This document shows positions 10,701 to 20,299 of a stretch of DNA of 64,000 nt, piece after piece. The stretch's first letter is position 1; every line of letters starts with the position of its first letter. This DNA comes from Onchidella celtica (Eukaryota > Mollusca > Gastropoda > Systellommatophora > Onchidiidae). The notes beneath the pieces were generated by a model. The model was not told the DNA's origin and made no database searches. It was given only the letters and a program-made list of their open reading frames with translations. The stretch covers positions 35,528,084 through 35,592,083 of the forward strand of contig OZ007570.1 of assembly GCA_963931925.1 (NCBI GenBank), given 5' to 3'. The translations under genes were made by a program, and so were the position numbers.

Positions 10701-13700
10701 TGGGGTAGCTGTGTCTCGTGAAATTGAAATTGTAAGCCCAATTAGAACTACAAACTTTAAACAGTTCTTTCATTTAATAATAAACCTCATGTCTCATGTC
10801 ACTCATCTGATTTTGCTAACTTTTTCTCAATATCACTTAGTATGTTTTGTGAAGAGGTCAGCAATACAAAATAATGTAAACATGCTCTGCATCAACAACA
10901 ACAACAAAAAAGCCAAAGAAACACATTTTAGGCTTAGGGCAGCAAAAATCTGTAAATACTTTAGGACCACCCATGAAGTATGTGTGTCTGATTAGGATGA
11001 ATACACCCCCCCCCCCCAAAAATTGACTCATTAGAAACAATTTTTCAATCTAAAAATCCCCACCCCCCCACCCCATGTACGTTTTTTGTACACTGGGGGC
11101 ACCCCCTCCCCCTTCTGGGTATATGTACTTTATGCATGAACCCCCCCCCCCCTACTTAATGGGTAAATATTTTCTTTTGTTGTTTTTGTTGTCGTTTTTT
11201 AATATTTCATGACTTCACCACAGAAACTCACGTACACAGAGTACAAGAAAAACTCAGCCTGAGCACTGTGATATATCCACCACATTTGGAGGAATATGTC
11301 TTGAACATACGTGTGCAGTTATTCAGGCCTTCACAGTTATTGAATATTTTGGTCTTTTCTGTACAGTCTCCTTTTACCAGAATACAGGCTCCCCACTTGT
11401 TTTTTCCGAAGACAGCCTCGTCTATGTTGATGACATGACCCTCTGGACAAGTCAAAGTGACATTTCCAGGGGGGTCGGATTCCTTGCCACCAAAGCATTC
11501 CTTGACTCTGTTCCCAGCTGCAATTTGCAAAAATAAATAAAAATTCAGACGTAAGCTTGAAAATACTATCAGGCGAAATACTGAATCAATAAGTCTGAAT
11601 AGACTGATTACATAAATATAAAAAATATTCAACAATACACGCAACATTACACTCGTAGACTGAATTAAGCTTTCCTATTCAGGATTGCCACGGGTCGTGT
11701 CGACGTTCTATGTGGTGCTTTACACAGTCTATTCTTATGTGATAATGCTTTCCCTGGGAAAGTCTGCTGTGAGAGGGTCCCATAGAACCTGTGCCGCCAT
11801 GTCAGGATGTACAAGCATTGATTAATCCCGCAATGCCAACACCTTTCCGTTCAACTTAAAAATCTTTTACATTTTCCCCTTTCTTCACTTCTTCTTTTCT
11901 TGTTCTTCTTCTGAGTAGTAAAATGAAAATAAAAATGAATAAATATAGGCTACATGTATAAAAATTCGGACTCCACAAGGAGGCTCATGGGAAAGAATTT
12001 AGAAATACACTGTAGTAGTGGGTAATTTCACAATAAGAAGGATCAGGCATTAGAATAAAAATATAGGCAAAAGTGAACCACAAAGTAAAGCTTTCTAAAT
12101 ATTTTGTTTGTTTCGTAAGTAGCTATCATTCCAGTATCCTAGTTCCAACCCCAGACACTAACTCACGTTTAATAGGGCGCCACTAAAAAGGGGAACAAGA
12201 GTAAGAAAGAAGAATAAGACGAAGATTAACAACCCCACCCACTCGTTTCAATTAGGGGTACCGTACAAGGATCATCTCCCTTAAACGGCTGCAAGATTTA
12301 AGACAACATTGTGTGAACTGAAAACCGTAGGCTACATACAACGAGATATATATACACATATCGCCTTGAGCTGAGTGAGCAAATTCACTCATAACAATAC
12401 ATACAGGCTAAGTAGAGTGCGTAAACTATACTTTCATCCCATCTCAAAACATCCGTAGAAAATGAGTGACCACAATGATAAGCCCCACCAGCACTACTAT
12501 GCCTACATCGCCCTGAAAAAGTTAACTCAACATAACACACAGGCTCGATAAAGTGCGTAAACTATATAATACTCTTATCCCATCCCAAAACTTCCGTAGA
12601 AAATGAGCTACCACAACAATGATAAGCATCAGTTCTATTTGTCCGAAACGGTCTTATGAATCGTTAATTCTTCCCATATCTCTGACATTTGGAATAGGCG
12701 CGGGAAAGGGGGGAGGAGGAGAGGGGGCGCTGAAGAAAAGGTCCTCCGCAGTCTAAATATTTACAGACCTTCAGTATGTCAAGAGCCCAATATATGACAA
12801 ACCCATTATTAGACGCACGCAGTCTTTGTTGTCTCTACCATTGAGTTATTAACTGCCTTGTCTCGAACAATGTTGCGGAGATTGGCTGGGAGGCAGGTGG
12901 CGTCCGGGACTACACTGTTACATAAAATGCGACCCATAGACCAGAACACCGGTACATGATTGTATCAGTATTTATTCACATAACGCTCGCACTTCCCCGC
13001 GCCGCCATCCACAGACAGATAGATCCCGGATGACCTCCCGCAGAAAAGGAATCCCATTTTAAAAAATCAGAGTTCACATCTTTGTAGACATTACAGTAGT
13101 CACAGTTACAGTCCAAGTTACGCCAAATCTTTGCGCCAAAAAATGCAACAACCACCACCTTATGTGTCCTGATCATCTTTCGCCCCTCCCTCCCCCCCCC
13201 CACACACACAAAGAAAAACACGCACACTCACACAAACTCTTACTGTCTTATACACACATACAATACATGTACGGTAATATTATGTATTATATATAGGTAT
13301 ATTTGGGCCGAAACATCTGCTACTGGTAACATGTAATCCAGTCCAACCTGTTCCATGAACTGGTACGCTAGCATGGTATCAGTGGGCGTGCACCTGTCGG
13401 TGCAAACGGCCAGGGCGGAGGAGGTTTCATCTAACCCAACGGCCACATGCTAGGGCACAATGTGACCCTCAGTATTTGAGTCCTTCATATTGGCCCCCGG
13501 TAGCGGTGTGGTCATAGGCTTGTTTGCCTAAATCACAGACGAAGAATTGAGCAAACTTCCCGGACGCAGCTTCGAAGCTGGCGGCAGCAGGCCAGTGGTT
13601 GATTGATAGGGCAGATGGCAATATACCGTCACTCTGGCCTGGATATCGTGACACAGAGCATCCACCAGTATTGGTGTTCTTTGGTTTGGGTCTTTCACCC

Positions 13701-16700
13701 TAGTCAGTTGGGACTGCGAGGCTGTGGAGTAGCCTACAGGCAGCCGGTCAGGCAATATGACTGTCCCTCTGGCATCCTCCTGCACCTGGATACATTTCCA
13801 GTCGTCTTGACCCTGTCTTGCCACTTGGATAAGTTGTGTCCAGGCGAGAGAGTGAGTCTGATGTTTGCGCAGCTCTTTTTCACTAAAAACAAACTCTTTG
13901 CGCCAGTCTTAACACTCACCTCGTCTTCTTTCATCTTTGCGCCAGTCTTAACACTCACCTCGTCTTCTTTCCTCTCAAAATTCCAACGGCGATGGGCGAG
14001 TGCGGTGGCAGCAGGTTTGGATAGACTGGAAGCTGTTAGCAAAGACCTACACGTTGGTGGCTGTGGGCTATGGTCGCTTCATCGTCAATTGAAGTGGAGG
14101 CGTGGGGAGGCAGCACCCACAGTAGCTGAGCAGCCTTATTTAAGGATAGCACTGCTCACCTCAACTGAGGAAGGGGCTAGAAAAGGTGCCCTAAAGAAAG
14201 CCCACTTCACATCACCCTGACTGGTATACCGCGACCAGTGGGGATCCCTTTTTGCGGTCGAAACAAAAAGAAATTCAGCTTACTCAGGATAGGAGCCTGG
14301 AATATACGCACACTACAGGACAACTCAAACAACCCGGAAAGACGCACTGCACTTATTGCCATTGAGCTCAGCAGGTACAACCTGGACATAGTGGCACTCA
14401 GTGAGACCAGACTCCCTGATAGTGGCCAACTCAAAGAGCTCAGTGGTGGATACACCTTCTTCTGGAAAGGCAAGGGTGCAGTCGAACCGAGACAGCATGG
14501 TGTTGGGTTTGCAATTAAAAATGACCTTGTCAGAAACTTGCAGTCCATGCCAATTGAAATAAATGACAGGCTAATGACACTCAGGATCCCAGTTGGGAAA
14601 AGCCAGTCAGCCACCCTCATTAGCGCATATGCGCCCACCATGACAAACCCAGATGAAGCCAAAGACAAGTTCTATTCTGATCTAGAATCTGTCATATGCT
14701 CTGTCCCGGCAGCTGATAAGCTGATTCTCTTGGGGGACTTCAATGCTAGGGTTGGCTCAGAAATCTCAGCGTGGCCAAATGTTTTGGGCCCTCATGGAGT
14801 TGGTTCATGCAATAACAATGGGTTGCGCTTACTTACTTTGTGCGCTGAATTTGGCCTGTTCATTACCAACACAAATTTTAGTCTCCCCGTGAGAAACAGA
14901 ACGTCATGGATGCATCCCCGCTCAAAGCATTGGCATCTCATAGACTATGTCATTGTGAGGAAGACTGACAGAAAGGATGTCCTTGTAACAAAGGCGATGT
15001 GTGGTGCCGAGTGTGGAACTGACCACAGACTCATTGTTTGCAAACTCAGACTAACATTGAGGCGCAATAGACGCCCTCAAGGGAAAGCGCCACCTAAACG
15101 CCTAAATGTTTCAAAACTCTGCTCAGCTGAGAAACAGAGCGAGCTCTCCTCAGAACTCTCCTCAAAATTGGATTGCATGACTTTTGACCCTGAGAACATT
15201 GAACAGAGCTGGACTGACCTAAATACGACTGTACACTCTTGCGCCAGCAGCACAGTTGGTTTTCCTGTCCGCAAGCACCAGGACTGGTTCAATGATAATG
15301 ATAATGAAATCAAAGTGCTCATCAAAGACAAAAATAGTCTCATCCAAGCTCACTGCAGTGACCCCTCTTCCACAGCAAAAGCTGATGCACTGCGTGCATG
15401 TAAGGGTGTACTTCAGAAGAAGCTGAGGAAAATGAAAAATGACTGGCTTGAAGAGCGAGTAAGAGAAACTCAGAAATATGCCGACACAAACAACACTAGA
15501 AAGTTCTTTGAGAGCATCCGAGCTGTGTTTGGACCATCCCGCTCTGGCACTACACCACTTCTTGCGTCAGATGGTTCAACATGCATTGTTGAATTGAATG
15601 CCATAATTCAGCGTTGGGCAGAACATTTCGGAGGTGTGCTAAATCGGCCATCAAATATAAATACTGAGTCCATTGACCGCCTCCCTCAGACTCCTATTAA
15701 TGCAGCTCTTGCCAAGCCATTCACAGCAAATGAGACCCGGACTGCCACAGATCAGATGTCCTTTAACAAATCACCAGGCGTGGATTCAATTCCTGCTGAG
15801 GTGTATGCCTTCGGTGGAGAAAAGCTTATTGAAAGGTTGACCGAGTTGTTCAATCATATGTTGAAAGCAGGGAAGCTGCCACAGGACTTCAAAGATGCTT
15901 CAATCATCCATCTGTACAAAAACAAAGGGGACAGCCAAGTCTGTGACAACCATCGGGGAATCTCTCTACTTTCAATTGCTGGCAAAATATTGGCAAGAAT
16001 GCTTCTGAATCGCCTTCTTGATCACCTCTCGTCAAATGACTTGCTTCCCGAGAGCCAATGTGGCTTTCGTAAAGAGAGGGGAACGGCGGATATGATCTTT
16101 GCTGCCAGACAGATTCAGGAAAAATGCATGGAACAAAATAAAGCGCTGTACATCACATTTGTTGACCTCACAAAAGCATTTGACACAGTGTGTCGTGAAG
16201 GCCTCTGGAAAATCTTGGCGAAGTTTGGGTGTCCACCCGTATTCATCACAATAGTGCGCCAGTTTCATGATGGCATGCAAGCTGCAGTCAAAAGCAACGG
16301 CAGTGTTTCAGAGCCCTTTGCTGTCACAAATGGGGTAAAACAGGGTTGTGTCTTAGCCCCAACTCTGTTCAGCATCATGTTCTCTGCAATGCTACAAGAA
16401 GCCTTTAGCTCTCCTCCTCAAGGGGTAAGCATCAAGTACCGAACTGATGGCAGTCTATTCAACCTCAGGAGACTTCAGGCAAAAACCAAAACCAAAAGTA
16501 CTCAAGTCTGTGACCTACTATTTGCTGATGATTGGGCACTTCTGGCACACGATGAGGATAGCATGCAAAACTGTGTTGCTAAGTTCTCTAGTGCCTGTGA
16601 CAACTTTGGCCTCACAATAAGCACAAAGAAGACGGAAGTGCTCCATCAGCCTACTCCAGACGATAAGTATCCTGTGACCCCAAATATCAAAGTCCATGAC

Positions 16701-18597
16701 AGTCTTCTGAAGGTGTCGGAGAACTTCACCTATCTTGGCAGTACACTGTCTTCCACGGCTCGTGTTGATACTGAAATTCCCTCAAGAATCAGCAAAGCCA
16801 GCTCTGCATTTGGCAGGCTTCGAAAGAGAGTGTGGGATGTTGCCGGCATTCGCACAGACACTAAGCTGAAAGTGTACAATGCTGTGGTCCTTCCCACCCT
16901 ACTCTATGGGGCTGAAACCTGGACAGTGTACCAATCGCATGCCAGAAAACTAAATCACTTTCATCTGGCCTGCCTTAGAAAGATCCTAAGGATCAAATGG
17001 CAGGATAAAATTCCAGACACTGAGGTCCTCAATCGTGCCAAGGAATTGAGCATCTTCTGCCACCTGAAAAAAATTCAGCTACGTTGGGCAGGACATGTTG
17101 TCAGAATGCCCGACTCCAGACTCCCTAAGCAAATCTTTTTCTCTGAGCTCTCCAATGGAACGAGGAATGTTGGGGCCCCAAAGAGACGTTACAAAGACAC
17201 TCTCAAGCAATCACTGAAGGCCTTTGCCATTGATGTGAGTGAGTGGGAAAAGCTCTCGCTTGATCGTGCAAATTGGAGGGCGGCCCTTACCAGAGGCAGC
17301 AAAGCATGGGAAGCTGACAGAGTCCAGCAGGCTATCAAAAAAAGAGAACGGCGCAAGAAAAGGCCCAGTGGTACTGAACCAACGGAGCACTCTTGTCACT
17401 TATGCGGAAGGGTCTTCAGGGCAAAAATAGGACTTATCAGTCACATGAGAAGCCATAAGTCATGAAAGAACAGTCTTTCCATTCTGTCCTCTGTGTCCTT
17501 TACTTCTCTTTATTGTCCATGTGTTGAAATTCTCAACAATTTCTGTTCTTTATTCCTCTGGTGTTGTTAAGGTCATCATCATACCTGATGGACGAACTAT
17601 TATTATTATTTGGGCCGAATACGACCTAAATAGCACAAAACCCTGGTTCCGGGCTATTTGGGCCCGTAGGACGAGTTTGCAGTTTGCACTGTTCTGGCCT
17701 TTTGTTTTTTTTTTAAACACAGAATTTGTGTCCGTACAATATTGCCTAAAAGTAGCGTCAATTACCAACGCATTTTCCGGTAGCCGGTAGCGTCAATCAT
17801 CACCGCATTTTGCGGTGGCCATTGACGGTAGGTCGATCGCTAATGGCTACCCCAGCGCCTTTTCGCCTGATTGGTCAAGCTGACTATCGCCCATTGATAC
17901 AGACTAGACCCTCAAGCCCCCAAGTCCATCTGACCATTCCAATGCACACTTGAATCCACAATGGACACAGTATTCCGCGGTGGCAATTGACACTCCCTGG
18001 CCTAAAATACCTTCGGCCCAAATAGCACAGCACCGGGTTGTATGGGCAGTATTCGGCCTAAATATATACTTCCTATCTAAAAAAAATAATGATGTGAAGA
18101 CCACATGGGAAAAAATAAGCACAGTCACAAAGAGTGATTTTCGCCTCTATCCCCACTATGTACAGGCTTGATTCATCAGCGTCGTCTCTGCAAAATCAAA
18201 GTCAGAAATAAGACCTGCAATCATGAAATATTAGAAATCACCTTTTCAGTCGCAAGAGGGAATTAGCTGTGGACTTTCAAACTTTAAAAATCGATATTTT
18301 GTTTCATAGCTTTGTGACAATGGTTGTTTTTCCCACGAGGTCTTCATATACATACATATAATTATATATACTTAAAAGGACTCTTATTATGGCCTACTGC
18401 TAGAGCCCTAATGTCTATGTATAAGGTTAGGGTGACACTAACATATTAACTGCATGATCTAGACAGCCCAGGACAGAGGCAAACAAACCTGCAATAACGA
18501 AACTGCTCCAGAGTACCACCAGGATCAAGCCAAGCTGTATGAGGTCACACCGCCCCGGCCACTGCCGCCTCCTATTACCGCCAGAGGCCATCCTCAT
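7793..18597 (-). CDS. Single-SUEL-domain lectin-like type I membrane receptor (5 exons)
   Basis: Exons, 5' to 3' on the minus strand: 18597-18489, 11517-11236, 10195-10055, 9474-9381, 8501-7793; 1335 nt, 444 residues, every junction in phase with GT-AG introns. Residues 1-37 form a signal peptide with an Arg-rich start (GGNRRRQWPGR) and hydrophobic core (LGLILVVLWSSF); an in-frame TAG lies 30 nt upstream of the ATG. Residues ~38-130 are a SUEL/Gal_Lectin domain with eight Cys, TCPEGHVINI and the ANYGR-like AVFGK. Then come a Thr-rich stalk, a ~25-residue TM helix (GLIIGCVIASVITVIALI) and a 236-residue polar tail with a Cys patch (SCVICICLEQ) and NNHHHSHDN. SUEL domains bind L-rhamnose/galactose-type glycans in known lectins. 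EVA-1/EVA1C proteins also pair SUEL and TM domains, but they have two lectin domains. No kinase or adaptor domain is seen. The exon 2 donor is the weakest boundary. Confidence 0.75.
9381..9474 (-). other. Transmembrane exon of the lectin receptor
   Basis: 94-nt exon between a tgcacag acceptor and a gtaagt donor. It encodes a glutamate followed by a long run of Ile/Val/Leu/Ala and a VIRRLC stop-transfer end. Phases (2 bases in, CA left over) fit the stalk exon before it and the cytoplasmic exon after it. Confidence 0.8.
10985..11160. repeat. Poly-C-rich tracts in a receptor intron
   Basis: Several C runs (10 at ~11007, 12 at ~11142) with interspersed C-rich sequence. Low-complexity DNA between the stalk and lectin exons; no coding signal. 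Confidence 0.7.
12359..12632. repeat. Tandem duplication, ~148 bp period, two degenerate copies
   Basis: Copies 12359-12506 and ~12507-12632 share blocks such as GTGCGTAAACTATA, CATCCCAT, CCGTAGAAAATGAG and CAATGATAAGC. Divergent, so old. Lies in the receptor's first intron. Confidence 0.75.
13896..13971 (+). repeat. 39-bp tandem duplication in the LINE 5' region
   Basis: Two adjacent copies (13896-13934, 13935-13971) begin CTTTGCGCCAGTCTTAACAC. Tandem units in LINE 5' regions can carry promoter function, but nothing here proves that. Confidence 0.85.
14238..17465 (+). CDS. LINE ORF: AP endonuclease - reverse transcriptase with C-terminal C2H2 finger
   Basis: A 1075-residue intact frame. 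The N-terminal ~240 residues form an APE endonuclease with GAWNIRTL (Asn), SETRLP (Glu), SAYAPTM, LGDFNARVG and GTDHR. The RT (~480-800) shows NHRGISLLS, FVDLTKAFDTV, GVKQGCVLAPTLF and the catalytic FADDW near 761. The C-terminal part has LRWAGHVVRMPD and ends in a C2H2 finger, CHLCGRVFRAKIGLISHMRSH, probably for nucleic-acid binding. No gag-like ORF was identified. The layout is RTE-like, but the terminal C2H2 finger is unusual, so the clade is unsettled. An intact frame suggests a young, possibly competent copy. Confidence 0.9.
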   Translation: MGIPFCGRNKKKFSLLRIGAWNIRTLQDNSNNPERRTALIAIELSRYNLDIVALSETRLPDSGQLKELSGGYTFFWKGKGAVEPRQHGVGFAIKNDLVRNLQSMPIEINDRLMTLRIPVGKSQSATLISAYAPTMTNPDEAKDKFYSDLESVICSVPAADKLILLGDFNARVGSEISAWPNVLGPHGVGSCNNNGLRLLTLCAEFGLFITNTNFSLPVRNRTSWMHPRSKHWHLIDYVIVRKTDRKDVLVTKAMCGAECGTDHRLIVCKLRLTLRRNRRPQGKAPPKRLNVSKLCSAEKQSELSSELSSKLDCMTFDPENIEQSWTDLNTTVHSCASSTVGFPVRKHQDWFNDNDNEIKVLIKDKNSLIQAHCSDPSSTAKADALRACKGVLQKKLRKMKNDWLEERVRETQKYADTNNTRKFFESIRAVFGPSRSGTTPLLASDGSTCIVELNAIIQRWAEHFGGVLNRPSNINTESIDRLPQTPINAALAKPFTANETRTATDQMSFNKSPGVDSIPAEVYAFGGEKLIERLTELFNHMLKAGKLPQDFKDASIIHLYKNKGDSQVCDNHRGISLLSIAGKILARMLLNRLLDHLSSNDLLPESQCGFRKERGTADMIFAARQIQEKCMEQNKALYITFVDLTKAFDTVCREGLWKILAKFGCPPVFITIVRQFHDGMQAAVKSNGSVSEPFAVTNGVKQGCVLAPTLFSIMFSAMLQEAFSSPPQGVSIKYRTDGSLFNLRRLQAKTKTKSTQVCDLLFADDWALLAHDEDSMQNCVAKFSSACDNFGLTISTKKTEVLHQPTPDDKYPVTPNIKVHDSLLKVSENFTYLGSTLSSTARVDTEIPSRISKASSAFGRLRKRVWDVAGIRTDTKLKVYNAVVLPTLLYGAETWTVYQSHARKLNHFHLACLRKILRIKWQDKIPDTEVLNRAKELSIFCHLKKIQLRWAGHVVRMPDSRLPKQIFFSELSNGTRNVGAPKRRYKDTLKQSLKAFAIDVSEWEKLSLDRANWRAALTRGSKAWEADRVQQAIKKRERRKKRPSGTEPTEHSCHLCGRVFRAKIGLISHMRSHKS
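18489..18597 (-). other. Exon 1 of the lectin receptor: signal peptide
   Basis: Coding part of exon 1. It starts at ATG 18597-18595, with a second in-frame ATG two codons later, and ends with a phase-1 G before a gtttgt donor. It encodes a basic n-region and a Leu/Val-rich core ending SSFVIAG, typical of a cleavable signal peptide. The phase matches the CT-starting exon at 11517. It is too short to stand out as an open frame and was found by looking for the missing N-terminus. Confidence 0.7.
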
Positions 18598-20299
18598 CAG
18601 AGAGCTTCTACAGGCGTCATGAATCTACATGGACTGCTGCATTATGAAAAGGTCGAATTAAACCACATATTATTATCGTGCCTGGCGTCATTCCAGGACA
18701 TGAACATAATCATATAAACTTTCAGTAATCTCCTACCTCCCCTCCCTCTCACACAGATAGCTCACATGGTTTTTCCTGGCTCATTTCATGACAGTAGACA
18801 ACAGAGAAAAAGGGACACAACATTCCGTGGTGATTGATCCAAGGGAGGCAAATTATACTCGAGCCACCAGAAACGCCGGAAAAAAAAAAAATGGTCAGAG
18901 AGAATGAAGGCGCCGGTATCGACGACAGATGGTCCCCCGCGTCTATAATCTTACTGTTCCACCCCATGTCATTTTTTTTTTTCAACCACAGAATGTAACT
19001 AAATTTATACAAAGAGAAGGGTCCAAAACAGAATGAATAACCTACATTTTAAAACAAAGTTCTAACAAAGTAACGCTCTACGCGGAGGCCAACAGCATTA
19101 GGCTGAGGCCCCCGAGAAACCAAAGGACCTCAAGGTAACGCTCTACTTCAGTTCTGTCTTTTACGAGCGTAATTATACCCTGGAGCCAATTGTGTAAAAG
19201 CTTGAGGTTGCCATCGTCCCTAAACAAGAATCCTCTGATGTTATTCCCAGCCCCCTCCCCTCCCAGTATCCGACACAGATAAATCTCTTTTCAGGCATTC
19301 CTGTCAATTATTTTGATTTCCAGTAAGCAATAATTATAAATGAATCTGACAGTCAGTGTAATTATAATTACATGTATTAAAATCTGCTCTAATAATTTTG
19401 TTGATGAATTTGATCTGTCACCATTACTTTGCGTTATAAATAAGTATTTGATGTTATAAATGTGTTATTTATCTATCTTTGCTGTAGATCTGTTGATCTA
19501 TTATTACAACAAAATGCACACAATGAGTACACATTAAGACAAAACAAATAACTTCCAACAGAGAGAGTTCAGAACCAGTTTTAGAGTCAGAAAACATTAT
19601 GTCTTAGTCTTAGAATTACGACCACCTCCACTGCACTCCACTTTTTTTGGGTTTGTTTTTAATTCCACGTTACCTAGGTACCTCACATCGAAAATGGTCA
19701 CTTTAACCCAACTACACGCCCTCCCCAGGTAATTTATATGAAACAAACAAAACACGCAGAGTGTCCGTTACAAGGCAAAACAACGCCCACATGATATGAA
19801 GAAAAAGACATGATACGCCAATCTCAGCTATTTTCGCTTTAAAATCATTCATAAAACTAGCTGGCCCTTTGACTCGAGGAATATTCAGATATGATATTTA
19901 GAGTTTCGACCACCAATGTTTAAAATATTGGGGTGCAGAACGAAACTTCCTGTCAATGTTTTTAATTCTACTGCAACAAAATGCGCTTTTTATTTCTCCG
20001 GCTCAAAATGTCGCAACACTTTCTCCTGTTCAACTCAGTAGCGGCTCAACATCAACGTAAGTATTAAAAATATAGTGAACATCAAGACCTTTTAAAATAT
20101 GCCCACGTATACCTTTACGTCTTTCTGTGCGTAATGTGATATTTTGTAGAATTTAAGTTTTAAGGCTCTGTGGTTAAAAAGCCTTTCACGATTACACTGG
20201 AGGCCTTACTTCCCTTATAATATGATAATGATGATGAACTGCGCTCTTTCTTTCTATGTCTGAGTTATAATTTTTGGTCATCACACTAAAAAAATTGAC
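18598..20299. other. Region upstream of the lectin receptor, no gene assigned
   Basis: Likely contains the 5' UTR and promoter of the minus-strand receptor, but no TATA box or defined start is evident. Mononucleotide A/T runs occur at 18881 and 18971. At 20008-20056 a short ATG frame ends at a perfect gtaagt donor on the plus strand, a possible first exon with no visible partner exons. Confidence 0.35.

Larger units (their letters stand above)
13313..17606 (+). mobile_element. Full-length APE-type LINE with 13-bp target duplication
   Basis: A ~0.9-kb 5' region, one long ORF (14238-17465), a ~140-bp 3' region and a short (TTA)n tail. TATTTGGGCCGAA occurs at 13300-13312 and 17607-17619, so the element is flanked by a target duplication (the first four bases may belong to the tail). 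The target was the terminus of MITE C, making the LINE the younger insertion. It lies in intron 1 of the lectin receptor, antisense to it. The 5' region contains a 39-bp tandem duplication. Confidence 0.85.
13296..18073. mobile_element. MITE C, split by a LINE
   Basis: The element consists of 13296-13312 plus 17620-18073; the LINE at 13313-17606 interrupts its left terminal repeat. The left end reads GGTATATTTGGGCCGAA then TACGACC after the LINE. The inverted right end is GGAAGTATATATTTAGGCCG (18073 backwards), so the termini match imperfectly over ~50 bp. The interior 17847-17946 matches the core of MITEs A and B. Flanks TATATATA and TATCTAAA are at best a decayed 8-bp TSD. Confidence 0.65.

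Noticed and set aside
13603-14220. 205-codon frame before the LINE ORF as a gag-like ORF1
   Set aside because: No RRM, coiled coil or CCHC knuckle; it reads through a 39-bp repeat whose length is a multiple of three, and lies in the element's 5' region. Possible but unsupported.
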